Positions 1-7,764 of a stretch of 64,000 bases of DNA are shown here, piece by piece. The stretch comes from an uncultured Clostridia bacterium. GTDB taxonomy: Bacteria > Bacillota > Clostridia > Oscillospirales > Acutalibacteraceae. Every line of letters begins with the position of its first letter. Within the stretch, counting starts at the first letter, position 1. Both the position numbers and the translations under genes were made by a program. The DNA is taken from contig CANRNI010000006.1 of assembly GCA_947631945.1 (NCBI GenBank), positions 1 through 64,000 on the forward strand, read 5' to 3'. The notes under the pieces were generated by a model that worked only from the letters and a program-made list of their open reading frames with translations, was not told the origin of the DNA and did not search any database.

Positions 1-13
1 TTTTTTTGAGAAT

Positions 14-46
14 GTGCGGTAAAGGCTATAGCCGTTAATTATGCTG
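14..46. repeat. Decayed end of MITE-like repeat (family A)
   Basis: The stretch reading tgcggtaaaggctatagcc followed by gttaatta resembles the inner part of the family A element described at 16381-16553, read in the opposite direction, but the terminal AGGCAATACC has decayed. It lies just beyond the stop of the metallophosphoesterase gene. Similarity by eye only. Confidence 0.4.
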
Positions 47-60
47 TCCTGCTTTAAATT

Positions 61-1527
61 TTAAAATGTTCCGTTTTTGGCGGAACGGATAATATCCGGA
101 ACCGCGAATATAAATTCGGGAAGCCATACGGTAAATGCATATCGGGCAAGACCCATAAACGACGGGAGCAGGGAGGATATATATTTACCCAAAGTCGTGG
201 TATTGTCGCCTTTGAAAGTAGCCTTATTTTCTCCCGCAGCCTTGGAAATCTTAAACGTATCAATATTTTTAACGGTGCCTGTTTCATCGCTGACAATATA
301 GGAATTGAGAACAAGCTCTCCGCCGCTTATAGATACCGTGTTAAAGCAGCCGCCTACGTTCGCTTCATCTGTACTGTCAAAATCCGTGCCGTCGTAATAA
401 TTAGCGTAACCCTCTCTCTGAACAACACAAGCGTCTATAAAGTCTTTCTGCATAAATCTGCCTAATGAAAATTCACGGATTTGATATCTTTTTGTGCCTG
501 CCGTTCCGCTAAGAACATAAGTTGAACCCTCGTTCTGTGAAACGACTTTATTATCGTTGAGCGGCTTTGTCCTTAAATACATATGGTCATGACCCGACAT
601 AACAAGGTCAACGTTAGTTTCATCGCATACCTTGGCAAGAGTTTCCTGAAGATAGAGAGCGTCCGGCCATTTGCCGTCCTTGCCGAGAGTGTAAGGCGAC
701 TTATGCATAAAAACAACTTTCCAATCGGCCGACGTGGAATTCATATCGTTTCTGAGCCATGTAAGCTGAGCGTTGGTAACGCTTAGCATATCGTTAGTGT
801 TTACCACGGCGAAATGGACGTTGCCGTAATCAAAGGAATAGTTAACGCCGTTAAGTGTCTGAACGCTTTCCGATGTATCGAGTGCGAACATATTCTCGAA
901 CCAATGGCTGTCGGAGTCGTGGTTGCCCGTTACGGGAACGCTTGTTGTGCCGAGTGAAATGCTGTCAAATGAATCGGCATAGAGGTCCCATTCTTCATTT
1001 GTGCAGTCGTTTGTGTAATCGCCGAGACTTGTAAGAAATTCAGCGTCGGGCATAGTTTCAAACGCCTTTTTTACAACGTTTGCGCCCGATTCAAAATTAT
1101 TCGCGTTGCTTGCCTGAACGTCGGCAATAACGATGAAATTAAGATTATCATCGCCGTCGTCGGTCGTAAATGTGCCTTTTTCGCTCCAATTTACACCGTC
1201 GCCCACTTTATAAGTATAGGTGATTCCGGCTTTAAGACCGCCGACAACCGCTTTATGCACATAATTGCCTTTCCATTCTTTGGAAGAATAATCAATTTTA
1301 AGCGAGGCGGTAACATCGGTGCCGTTTGCATCATAAATCACGATTTTTGTATCCGATTTTTGCGGGGTATACCATGTAAAACCTCTCTGTGATGACGTAT
1401 CGCCGTAAACAGTACATGAAATTCTTGAAATATCATTATCTTCAAGCGCGTTTACAGGTATTGACGCGCAAAACAGCAATGAAAAACAAAGCATAAAGCT
1501 TACAATTTTTAATAATGATTTCTTCAT
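61..1527 (-). CDS. Secreted metallophosphoesterase (purple acid phosphatase-like)
   Basis: A 488-residue exported calcineurin-like phosphoesterase. The start is the ATG at 1527, preceded by GGAGG seven bases upstream; the longer frame to 1578 adds 17 residues with no ribosome binding site. Residues 1-27 form a signal peptide (MKKSLLKIVSFMLCFSLLFC, then a run ending VNA). A fibronectin-like N-terminal domain is followed by the metal-binding motifs: VIADVQ, GDYTND, GNHD, MHKSPY and GHDHMYLRT. This arrangement is that of secreted purple acid phosphatase-type enzymes that hydrolyse phosphomonoesters or diesters outside the cell; the substrate cannot be read. The last 40 residues are hydrophobic and helical (FMGLARYAFTVWLPEFIFAV), resembling the C-terminal tails of other secreted proteins in this window, and may hold the protein at the membrane. 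Monocistronic as far as can be seen. Confidence 0.85.
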   Translation of the reverse strand: MKKSLLKIVSFMLCFSLLFCASIPVNALEDNDISRISCTVYGDTSSQRGFTWYTPQKSDTKIVIYDANGTDVTASLKIDYSSKEWKGNYVHKAVVGGLKAGITYTYKVGDGVNWSEKGTFTTDDGDDNLNFIVIADVQASNANNFESGANVVKKAFETMPDAEFLTSLGDYTNDCTNEEWDLYADSFDSISLGTTSVPVTGNHDSDSHWFENMFALDTSESVQTLNGVNYSFDYGNVHFAVVNTNDMLSVTNAQLTWLRNDMNSTSADWKVVFMHKSPYTLGKDGKWPDALYLQETLAKVCDETNVDLVMSGHDHMYLRTKPLNDNKVVSQNEGSTYVLSGTAGTKRYQIREFSLGRFMQKDFIDACVVQREGYANYYDGTDFDSTDEANVGGCFNTVSISGGELVLNSYIVSDETGTVKNIDTFKISKAAGENKATFKGDNTTTLGKYISSLLPSFMGLARYAFTVWLPEFIFAVPDIIRSAKNGTF

Positions 1528-1658
1528 AAATAAGCCTCCGCAACCAATTTTATATGAATATTTTACACTGTTAAACAAAAAAAATCAAGTGCAATTTATA
1601 AAGTAGGAAGATAATGACGAATTTTTAATAAATGTACTTTTTAAATTAACATTGTATA

Positions 1659-1719
1659 AGGCAATACCGCACAAAGACCGGCTTACGCCCTTTTACACAA
1701 TCTTTACGCGGTATTGCCC
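1659..1719. mobile_element. Short MITE-like element (family A, 61 bp)
   Basis: Begins AGGCAATACCGCAC and ends GCGGTATTGCCC, forming an inverted repeat around a 35-base centre, with TA on both sides (1657-1658 and 1720-1721). The ends match the 173-bp elements elsewhere in the window, but the conserved interior is missing. It lies between the divergent-free 5' side of the phosphoesterase gene and the 3' end of prs. Confidence 0.75.
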
Positions 1720-1768
1720 TATATTGTCTAAACCGAAGTCTAAGCGCGAAATGCGGCTTTTCGGCAAA

Positions 1769-2956
1769 TTAGTGCTTATTTACGTTATAGCCGTTCTTTT
1801 TAAGAAACGCCTCTATTCTGTCGCCGGGACTTAAAAGCTTGCTTAAGGATTTGTCGTTATTAAGAGTATCTATAAGCAGAGCGACATATTTTGACATATC
1901 TACCGAATAATACCAATCACGTTTTAGAAGCTCGTCCGTCTGATAAACAAGGTTCGTGGTGAATACGCCGTCAAAAAGACCGTCTTTGTAGGCTTTATCA
2001 AAGCTGTCAAGACCGTTGCAGAAAAGACCGAACGCCGAGCAGATAAATATTCTTTTTGCTTTAAGCTCTTTAAGTTTTGTCGCTACCTCGAGCATTGAAT
2101 CTCCCGAGGAAATCATATCGTCCACAACTATAACGTCTTTACCCTCAACGTTCGCGCCCAAAAACTCATGCGCAAGTATAGGATTTCGTCCGTTAACTAT
2201 AACCGAATAGTCCCTGCGTTTATAAAACATACCCAGTTCAACGCCGAGAACAGTAGAATAATAAATACATCTGTGAAGTCCGCCTTCGTCGGGCGATATA
2301 ATCATAAGGTTTTCCTTGTCAATTTTAAAATCCTTGACGTTTCTTACAAGACCTTTTATCATCTGGTAGGTGGTCGTCACGTTTTCGAAGCCTTTAAGAG
2401 GGATCGCGTTCTGTACGCGCGCGTCGTGAGCGTCGAAAGTGAGTATATTGTCAACACCCATAAGGTCGCAAAGCTCCTGGAGAGCGAGAGGACAGTCGAG
2501 CGATTCTCGGTTTGTTCTCCTGTGCTGTCTGCCCTCGTAAAGCATCGGCATTATTACCGTAAGTCTTTCCGCTTTGCCTGCGCACGCCGCAATAGCGCGT
2601 TTAAGGTCGGCAAAATGCTCGTCGGGCGTCATTGGAACGTCCATGCCGTAGAGCTTGTGAGTTACGCCGTAATTGAATACGTCTACTATGATATAAATAT
2701 CATATCCTCTTACCGATTCATGTATAACGGCTTTGCCTTCACCTGTTCCGAATCTGTGGAAGCTGGCGTCGAGTATGTAGGAATCTCTTAGATATCCGTT
2801 AAACGCTATTGAAGTTTTATGTTCGCTTTTCTGCTGGTTCCTCCATGATACAATATAATCGTCTACCTTTTTTGCGAGCGTCTCACAGCCGGGCAGCGCG
2901 ATTATTCCCAGCGGACCTACAGGAATCTGGGTGAGTTCTTCGGTTAAATCGGGCAT
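1769..2956 (-). CDS. prs: Ribose-phosphate pyrophosphokinase (PRPP synthetase)
   Basis: Makes 5-phosphoribosyl 1-diphosphate from ribose 5-phosphate and ATP, feeding purine, pyrimidine, NAD, histidine and tryptophan synthesis in the cytoplasm. The PRPP-binding loop VIVVDDMISSGDSM is near residue 275, the region LTFDAHDARVQN corresponds to the metal/ATP segment, and SPDEGG is present. At 395 residues it is clearly longer than the usual ~315 of the classical enzyme; extra sequence lies at the N-terminus and around the second half, and alignment weakens there, so it belongs to a longer clostridial branch. The start ATG at 2956 follows TTGGAGG. A promoter candidate (TTGCAA, 16 bases, TACAAT) lies at 2989-3016. 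No operon partner. Confidence 0.9.
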   Translation of the reverse strand: MPDLTEELTQIPVGPLGIIALPGCETLAKKVDDYIVSWRNQQKSEHKTSIAFNGYLRDSYILDASFHRFGTGEGKAVIHESVRGYDIYIIVDVFNYGVTHKLYGMDVPMTPDEHFADLKRAIAACAGKAERLTVIMPMLYEGRQHRRTNRESLDCPLALQELCDLMGVDNILTFDAHDARVQNAIPLKGFENVTTTYQMIKGLVRNVKDFKIDKENLMIISPDEGGLHRCIYYSTVLGVELGMFYKRRDYSVIVNGRNPILAHEFLGANVEGKDVIVVDDMISSGDSMLEVATKLKELKAKRIFICSAFGLFCNGLDSFDKAYKDGLFDGVFTTNLVYQTDELLKRDWYYSVDMSKYVALLIDTLNNDKSLSKLLSPGDRIEAFLKKNGYNVNKH

Positions 2957-2988
2957 TTTTTTAGACCTCCAAAAATATCAGTATTTAT

Positions 2989-3016
2989 ATTGTAACTCAT
3001 TTTTCCGATTTTGCAA
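2989..3016 (-). promoter_or_regulatory. Candidate sigma-A promoter of prs
   Basis: On the minus strand TTGCAA is followed after 16 bases by TACAAT, about 30 bases upstream of the prs start codon. Spacing is one base short of the 17 seen at most promoters in this window. Confidence 0.55.
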
Positions 3017-3060
3017 TAGTTAAAACAAAGATTGTTAATTTTTGTATAAATATTTCGACA

Positions 3061-3114
3061 AATTTATAAAAAGAGCCGACAGAATCCGCGTCTTAAAATG
3101 CGTATTCTGTCGGC
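3061..3114 (-). terminator. Rho-independent terminator of the thi transport operon
   Basis: Minus-strand hairpin with arms GCCGACAGAATACGC and GCGGATTCTGTCGGC (one mismatch, ten-base loop) followed by TCTTTTTATAAA. It stands about 140 bases after the stop of the ABC ATPase gene, so it ends the riboswitch-led operon. Confidence 0.8.
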
Positions 3115-3252
3115 AGTAATCTACACAAATACGTAACACGTCTTTTTGGCTGAATTTCCGCTAAAAATCCTTGAAATACACCACAAAGTATGCCTGCGGA
3201 TTTTTGCTTTATCCGATCAAAAATTCCATATAACGTCTTGTGTGGATACTCC
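3112..3252. repeat. Diverged relative of the 173-bp MITE-like element
   Basis: The right side, read inward, is AGGAGTATCCACACAAGACG, close to AGGCAATACCGCACAATTAA of the family A end, and TAA of the ATPase stop codon sits directly at that boundary. The interior keeps CCTTGAAATAC, TATGCCTGCG and flanking TTTCCG...AAAAATTCC pieces in the same order as the standard interior. The left boundary is unclear and overlaps the terminator hairpin. Confidence 0.45.
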
Positions 3253-4002
3253 TTAAAGTTTTTGCTTTATCAAACGCTTATATTCAAGAAATTCCCGCGA
3301 GAGCAAAAAACCTTCGGGATCGTCTTTATTGCCCCTCACATTGATTTCGTCCGTGATTCTTCCGGGCTTGCCGCTCATTATATATATTCTGTCCGATAAC
3401 AGTATGGCTTCGTCTATATCGTGAGTTATAAAAATCGTCGAAAGCTCTATTTCGGACATTATTTCCAAATACCACTTGTGCATGGCGGATTTTGTGAGAG
3501 CGTCGAGAGCCGAAAACGGTTCGTCGAGCAGAGCCGTTCCCTGAGACGATAAATATGTTCTCAAAAGCGCGGCTCTCTGCCTCATTCCGCCCGAAAGCTG
3601 CTGCGGATATTTTTTTTCGCATCCGTCAAGACCGAATTTGGAAAACAGGGAGGCTGCTTTTTCCCTTGCTTCTTTTTTCTTTTCCCCTTTTATTATGAGG
3701 GGGAGCGCCGTATTGTCAAGTACGGTCATATATGGCAGCAAGAGGTCTTTTTGCAGCATATAGCTTATTTTTCCCGGTTTTCCCGTTATGTCCTCCGCTC
3801 TGAGGTAAACCCTGCCGCTGTCGGGAGTATAAAGCCCCGATAAGACGTTAAAAAGCGTTGTCTTTCCCGTACCGCTCTGGCCTAAAAGCGATACGATTTC
3901 ATTTTTTCCGAGACGTATACTTACGTTCTCTATAATTTTTACGCTGTCAAAGCTTATGCCGATATTTTCGGCGGAGAGAACGCTGTCAGCCGAGGTATTC
4001 AT
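3253..4002 (-). CDS. thiZ: ABC transporter ATPase, HMP precursor/thiamine type
   Basis: A 249-residue cytoplasmic ATPase of the NitT/TauT/SsuB group that powers import through the neighbouring permease. Walker A GQSGTGKTT (about residue 40), Q-loop LQKDLLLPYMT, signature LSGGMRQRAALLRT, Walker B ALLDEPFSALD and switch histidine FITHD are all intact. The start at 4002 overlaps the last 17 bases of the substrate-binding protein gene, which indicates translational coupling. On sequence alone it could serve nitrate, taurine or aliphatic sulfonates; the ThiY-like binding protein, the thiamine-binding protein and the TPP riboswitch upstream argue for a hydroxymethylpyrimidine precursor or thiamine. 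It is the last gene of the operon. Confidence 0.85.
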   Translation of the reverse strand: MNTSADSVLSAENIGISFDSVKIIENVSIRLGKNEIVSLLGQSGTGKTTLFNVLSGLYTPDSGRVYLRAEDITGKPGKISYMLQKDLLLPYMTVLDNTALPLIIKGEKKKEAREKAASLFSKFGLDGCEKKYPQQLSGGMRQRAALLRTYLSSQGTALLDEPFSALDALTKSAMHKWYLEIMSEIELSTIFITHDIDEAILLSDRIYIMSGKPGRITDEINVRGNKDDPEGFLLSREFLEYKRLIKQKL

Positions 4003-5026
4003 TTGAAAAACCTGTTCCGGCCGGAAGACTTGTGTCTATTAAATTGTTGTCATAAAGCCACGAATAAAATCCGTCCCATCTTGCGGGGTCTATATATCCC
4101 CACTGTTCCGCGTCCGCTATATACGAAGTTGCAAGCCATTCCTGGCTTTTCTTTACAAGCTCCTCCGAACCCTTGAGAGAGCCTGTATTATCGGATTTAA
4201 TGAGAATATCGGCCGCTTCGGCGGGATTCTGCATAGCGTATTCATAGCCCTTTCTTGTCGCGGCGAGAAACGCCTTTGCCGTTTCGGGGTCGCTTTCAAG
4301 AAATTCGTTGTTAGCTATTATAACGGGTGTGTAATAGTCGAAAACCGAGTTAAGGTCTTTAAAGAAGAAGAAATCATAGTCAAAATTCTGAACGTCGGCG
4401 TTTATCGCTCCCCAGCCGTAGAATACCCATATCGCGTCCGTCTGCTTGGCGGCAAGCGCGCCCGGCTCGTCTACAAAATTATTGGGAACAAGCTTTACCT
4501 TGGAGAAATCGCCGCCGTCGTTTTCAACGAGATTTTTCAGCATAGCGAGTTCTATGGGGGAATCCCATGTGGCGTACGTTTTGTCCATAAGACCTTGAGG
4601 GACGTCTATTCCGTCGCCCTTGCGGGACATTATTCCCGACGTATTATGCTGGAGAATTGCCGCTACAGCCGTTATTCCGAGAGGCTCATCTCCTACGAGA
4701 GCGGCGGCGAGAGTATCCTGCGCCTCAATTGCGAACTGCGCCTTACCCGTCGCGCAGAGAGTTGCCGACGCGCTGTCCTCTATGAAAACTATATCAACGT
4801 CAAGTCCGGCTTCCTCATACCAGCCCTTTTCCTTTGCCACATAAAGTCCCGTGTGATTCGTGTTCGGCGTCCAATCGAGCGCGAACGTGATTTTTTTAAG
4901 CTCGCCGTTGTTCTTATTGTCGGCTGACGAATCTTCCTCGTTACTAACCGTACCGCACGACGCTAAACCTATAAGTAAAGCAAAGCTTAAAAGTATCAGG
5001 ATTAATTTTTTTGTTTGATTTTTCAT
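3986..5026 (-). CDS. thiY: ThiY-like substrate-binding lipoprotein
   Basis: An extracytoplasmic solute receptor of the NMT1/THI5-like family, 346 residues. Residues 1-24 form a lipoprotein signal ending in the lipobox LASC (Cys24). The hallmark LDWTPNTNHTGLYVA begins soon after a short acidic linker, as in ThiY proteins that bind formylaminopyrimidine or related HMP precursors. I start it at the ATG at 5026, which overlaps the permease stop codon as TGATG; a start ten residues earlier at 5056 is possible but gives a poorer signal peptide. AGGAG lies 13 bases upstream. The 3' end overlaps the ATPase gene by 17 bases. The ligand is inferred from the family and from TPP control, not from binding residues. 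Confidence 0.87.
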   Translation of the reverse strand: MKNQTKKLILILLSFALLIGLASCGTVSNEEDSSADNKNNGELKKITFALDWTPNTNHTGLYVAKEKGWYEEAGLDVDIVFIEDSASATLCATGKAQFAIEAQDTLAAALVGDEPLGITAVAAILQHNTSGIMSRKGDGIDVPQGLMDKTYATWDSPIELAMLKNLVENDGGDFSKVKLVPNNFVDEPGALAAKQTDAIWVFYGWGAINADVQNFDYDFFFFKDLNSVFDYYTPVIIANNEFLESDPETAKAFLAATRKGYEYAMQNPAEAADILIKSDNTGSLKGSEELVKKSQEWLATSYIADAEQWGYIDPARWDGFYSWLYDNNLIDTSLPAGTGFSNEYLG

Positions 5027-5814
5027 CAGTTTCTTACAGCTCCTTTTCTCTCCCACGGCATTACGGCATTCCTTATAAGCTTGACCGCAAGCATAAGCAG
5101 GAGACTAATAATAATTATCAATATGATTACCGCGAACATTTTATCAAACTGATACGCTTTTCTTACTCTCGTCATGTAAACCCCGAGTCCCTCGAAGCCT
5201 CCGAGCCATTCGGCTATAACAGCGCCCACTATCGAATATGAAGCGGATATTTTAAGTCCCGCGAAAAAGTGGCTCATCGACGACGGCAGATATATGTATC
5301 TGAAAATTTTAAAATTGTTCGCTCCCATGCTTCTTAAAAGCGATACGGAGTCCGCGTCCGCGCTCCTGTAGCCGTCAAGCATACCTACGGTAATCGGAAA
5401 AAACGTTGTAAGCACAACGAGAGCGATTTTCGGCGCCATCCCGAAGCCCATCCACATTACAAGAATAGGCGCTATAGCGACGGTGGGAATAGTCTGCGAT
5501 ATTACGAGCAGCGGATAAAGCGCATTGTAAAGCACGGAAAATCTGTTCATAAAAGACGCCGTTATAAACGCTGCGAGTATTCCGGCGCCGAGTCCGGCGG
5601 CGGCCTCCGAAAGAGTTACCCTCGAGTGAAACATCAAGGTGGGAAAGTCCGAAACAAACGCCTTTGCCACGGCGGCAGGCGACGGCAGCATATAAGCCGG
5701 AATTGCCCCGAAACCGCATATCGCCGCCCATAGCGCTACGAGCAGAATCAGCGCTGAAACGGGCGCGATTTTATTCGTGATGCTTTGATACCTTTTGGTC
5801 AATTGTAAGAACAC
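5026..5814 (-). CDS. thiX: ABC transporter permease, HMP precursor/thiamine type
   Basis: A 262-residue inner-membrane permease of the NitT/TauT type, with about six transmembrane segments and the cytoplasmic EAA coupling loop (RSMGANNFKIFRYIYLPSSM then a conserved GLKISASYSIVGAVIAEW). It probably starts at GTG 5814, preceded closely by GGAGGGC; this overlaps the upstream thiamine-binding gene by 44 bases. A TTG about five codons later would be an alternative. The stop codon overlaps the start of thiY (TGATG). Forms the membrane channel for ThiY and the ATPase. Confidence 0.85.
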   Translation of the reverse strand: MFLQLTKRYQSITNKIAPVSALILLVALWAAICGFGAIPAYMLPSPAAVAKAFVSDFPTLMFHSRVTLSEAAAGLGAGILAAFITASFMNRFSVLYNALYPLLVISQTIPTVAIAPILVMWMGFGMAPKIALVVLTTFFPITVGMLDGYRSADADSVSLLRSMGANNFKIFRYIYLPSSMSHFFAGLKISASYSIVGAVIAEWLGGFEGLGVYMTRVRKAYQFDKMFAVIILIIIISLLLMLAVKLIRNAVMPWERKGAVRN

Positions 5815-6070
5815 CGCCCTCCGGCTTGTAGGCTATTTTTACATAAGCCGACACGGCAGGACAGCCGGCTTTTATCGCAACGTGCTGACACTCCTTGACT
5901 ATATCCATAAGCTCGTCGTAGCTGTCGCCTTCGATTGTCGTTTCAAAGGGTCCCACATAATAGTTAAGCCCCGTGCTTTTGATGTAGTCGATAACCTCGT
6001 CTACTATTCTTACCGTTTCTTTTACGTCAGATACCGACGGAAGTACCTGAATTGCCACGCTTGCCTGCAT
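5771..6070 (-). CDS. MTH1187/YkoF-family thiamine-binding protein
   Basis: A 99-residue single-domain protein of the thiamine-binding family formerly called DUF77/MTH1187. Recognisable features are the N-terminal strand ASVAIQVLPSVSD, the central LNYYVGPFETTIEGD and the final GCPAVSAYVKIAYK. Members fold as a ferredoxin-like domain and bind thiamine or its pyrimidine part, and often sit with thiX/Y/Z genes, as here. It is the first gene after the TPP riboswitch; the ATG at 6070 follows AGGAGG with ideal spacing. Its role may be cytoplasmic capture or sensing of the imported precursor; this is inference. Confidence 0.85.
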   Translation of the reverse strand: MQASVAIQVLPSVSDVKETVRIVDEVIDYIKSTGLNYYVGPFETTIEGDSYDELMDIVKECQHVAIKAGCPAVSAYVKIAYKPEGGVLTIDQKVSKHHE

Positions 6071-6096
6071 AAAATTACCTCCTGTAAAATTATTCT

Positions 6097-6134
6097 AAAA
6101 TAAAAAGTTCTCCGCGGAAAATACCGCAGAGAAA
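6097..6134 (-). terminator. Riboswitch expression-platform terminator
   Basis: Minus-strand stem TTCTCTGCGG / CCGCGGAGAA with a TATTTT loop, followed directly by CTTTTTATTTTAG. It lies between the TPP aptamer and the first gene, so TPP binding is expected to favour this hairpin and stop transcription. Control by premature termination is inferred from position and structure. Confidence 0.8.
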
Positions 6135-6186
6135 ACACGCATAAACACATACAGTTCCATTATATAGCAATGTAATATGCTTAAAA

Positions 6187-6338
6187 TTCCTACGACGGCA
6201 TTATCCGTATCAGGTTCGAGGGTCCCGCTTTCGCGATCTCAGCCGATTCTCATAAATCCGCATTTTTGCGCCGAATGTTTTTGTGCATATATATAACGGC
6301 GTGTAAAAGCGATTATTAAAATCAGCACCCCTTTTGAT
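6187..6338 (-). ncRNA. TPP riboswitch (THI element)
   Basis: Read on the minus strand, the conserved blocks appear in order: GGGGTGC, CTGAGA, ACCCTCGAACCTGAT, GGATAATGCC and CGTAGGAA. A long variable arm (an extended P3) separates the first two blocks. It precedes the thiamine-binding protein/ThiX/ThiY/ATPase operon and, with the terminator at 6097-6134, should shut import off when TPP is plentiful. Confidence 0.95.
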
Positions 6339-6385
6339 GGCGGATATATATTAGCATATTTTTTCACATATGTCAAGCATTTCTA

Positions 6386-6457
6386 AGGCAATACCGCATA
6401 ATTATTGTCGTGCAGATGCGCGTTCAGTCGGCAGGCGTGATTTATTCTGTGGTTCCT
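6386..6457. mobile_element. Hybrid short MITE-like element (A end plus B end, 72 bp)
   Basis: One end is the family A terminus (AGGCAATACCGCATAATTA, then TTGTCGTGCAGATG). The other, read inward, is the family B terminus AGGAACCACAGAATAAATC then ACGCC. TA lies on both sides (6384-6385, 6458-6459). The central hairpin region of the full element is absent. Confidence 0.75.
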
Positions 6458-6514
6458 TAATTGTGCGGCGCTGCGTCAAATACGCAAATATAAGTAAAAA
6501 AATATTGAATTGTA

Positions 6515-6543
6515 AAAGGAAATACAGTATAATTTATAAAAAG
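6515..6543 (+). promoter_or_regulatory. Candidate sigma-A promoter of thiN
   Basis: TTGAAT, 17 bases, then a perfect TATAAT, ending ten bases before the thiN start codon region. No aptamer is visible downstream, so thiN seems not to share the TPP control of the divergent operon. Confidence 0.7.
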
Positions 6544-6553
6544 GGGATTTTGT

Positions 6554-7204
6554 ATGCGTACGTGTTATATTATCTGCGCGGGAGACGCCGATGTTATCAG
6601 TATAAATAAAAGCGACGGCGATTATATAATAGCCGTCGACGCGGGATTTAAACACTGTGAGAGGAATAATATCGAGCCTGATTTGATTACGGGCGATTTT
6701 GATTCGCTCGGATTTATGCCCGATGAAAAAAACATAGTGCGGCTCCCTGTTAAAAAGGACGATACCGATACTTTTGCCGCCGTAAAAATCGGGCTTAAAA
6801 AGGGATACAGTCGTTTCGTGCTGTTCGGCGCTTCGGGAGGCGCTCGCCCGGAACACACCTATGCAAATATCGCGGTTCTCGCGTATATTTCAAAGCTCGG
6901 CGGGACCGCTTTTATGGACTGCGGCAGCTATACCGTTACGGCGGTTACAAACGGCGTTATATCCTTCCCCGATTATTTTAAAGGCGATATATCTGTATTT
7001 TCGTTCGATAACGAATCAAACGGAGTATGCGAAAGAGGGCTTGAATATTCGCTCGAAGACGCGGTGATGAAAAACGTTACCGTAACCGGTATAAGTAATT
7101 CCTTTACGGGAAAGGAAAGCTCCGTATCCGTAAAAGAAGGAACTCTTATAATATATTACAGCGGCAAGCCTTGCGGCGTATCCGTCAGCCAATTTTGTAA
7201 ATGA
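6554..7204 (+). CDS. thiN: Thiamine pyrophosphokinase
   Basis: Transfers pyrophosphate from ATP to thiamine to give thiamine diphosphate, the cofactor sensed by the adjacent riboswitch. The 216-residue protein has the expected length and motifs: AVDAGFKHC near residue 28, GDFDS near 47, PVKKDDTDTFAA near 64, and the GASGGARPEH segment near 94, followed by a beta-rich C-terminal thiamine-binding domain. Start ATG 6554 with GGGG ten bases upstream. It runs divergently from the thi transport operon, so uptake and activation of the vitamin are encoded back to back. The next operon follows after about 170 bases. Confidence 0.92.
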   Translation: MRTCYIICAGDADVISINKSDGDYIIAVDAGFKHCERNNIEPDLITGDFDSLGFMPDEKNIVRLPVKKDDTDTFAAVKIGLKKGYSRFVLFGASGGARPEHTYANIAVLAYISKLGGTAFMDCGSYTVTAVTNGVISFPDYFKGDISVFSFDNESNGVCERGLEYSLEDAVMKNVTVTGISNSFTGKESSVSVKEGTLIIYYSGKPCGVSVSQFCK

Positions 7205-7271
7205 TGTATAAATTGTATAAAATTTTTTGCGGATAATGAATAAAAACAGTCGTTTATAAAATGTAAAACAC

Positions 7272-7300
7272 TTGCATTATCCGAAAGGATATGTTAAAAT
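7272..7300 (+). promoter_or_regulatory. Candidate promoter of the V-type ATPase operon
   Basis: TTGCAT, 17 bases, TAAAAT, some 70 bases upstream of ntpF. A second TATAAT at 7335-7340 has no good -35. The direct repeat AATGTATGTT (7311-7330) lies between them. Confidence 0.5.
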
Positions 7301-7372
7301 ATTAACAAACAATGTATGTTAATGTATGTTATTGTATAATAAGTGCTTTACGGGAAAGGAGATATGAATTTT

Positions 7373-7672
7373 ATGGTATCTGAAACTGTAAACGCCATAT
7401 TCGGCGCCGAAAAGGCAAACGCCGAAAAAACGGCCGAGGCAAAGCTTAAAGCCGCCGAAATTATTGCCGAGGCGGAAGCCGAAGCAAAGAAAATTTCCGA
7501 GAAAATAATTCAAGACGCAAAAAATCGGGCGCGTGTTACGGAGGAAAACGCCCGTAAAAAAGCGGCGGAGCTTTCCGATAACGACGGAGATTCCGAAGAA
7601 GAGAATTATTCCGCCGACAAATCCCGATACGGAGCGGCTGTAAAGGCCGTTAAGGCAAAGGCGATAGAGTAA
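7373..7672 (+). CDS. ntpF: V/A-type ATPase subunit H/G (peripheral stalk)
   Basis: A short, highly charged, almost wholly alpha-helical protein of about 99 residues, rich in Ala, Glu and Lys (AEAKLKAAEIIAEAEAEAKK). This is the peripheral-stalk coiled-coil subunit that pairs with NtpE. AAGGAG at 7356-7361 leaves two possible starts: ATG 7364 is only two bases away, ATG 7373 is eleven away; I prefer 7373. The C-terminal 30 residues are acidic then basic and less helical. It is the first gene of an operon in the order F-I-K-E-C-G-A-B-D known from Enterococcus hirae. A short MITE-like element separates it from ntpI. Confidence 0.75.
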   Translation: MVSETVNAIFGAEKANAEKTAEAKLKAAEIIAEAEAEAKKISEKIIQDAKNRARVTEENARKKAAELSDNDGDSEEENYSADKSRYGAAVKAVKAKAIE

Positions 7673-7675
7673 TAT

Positions 7676-7746
7676 CCTATACCACACAATTAACGGCTAC
7701 CGCCCTTGCCGCTCATCTACACGACAATAATTATGCGGTATTGCCC
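7676..7746. mobile_element. Short MITE-like element inside the ntp operon (about 71 bp)
   Basis: CACAATTAACGGCTACCGCC at the left and CGACAATAATTATGCGGTATTGCCC at the right match the two ends of the family A element without its centre; TA follows at 7747-7748. The left terminus is decayed, so the exact boundary is uncertain. It fills most of the gap between ntpF and ntpI, and as a hairpin in the mRNA it might affect relative expression. Confidence 0.65.
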
Positions 7747-7764
7747 TAAATCGGAGGCGTTTTT

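Noticed and set aside
5027..5056. Ten-residue longer start for the ThiY-like protein
   Set aside because: It would place SCKK before the signal peptide; ATG 5026 gives a standard lipoprotein signal and a TGATG overlap with the permease stop.
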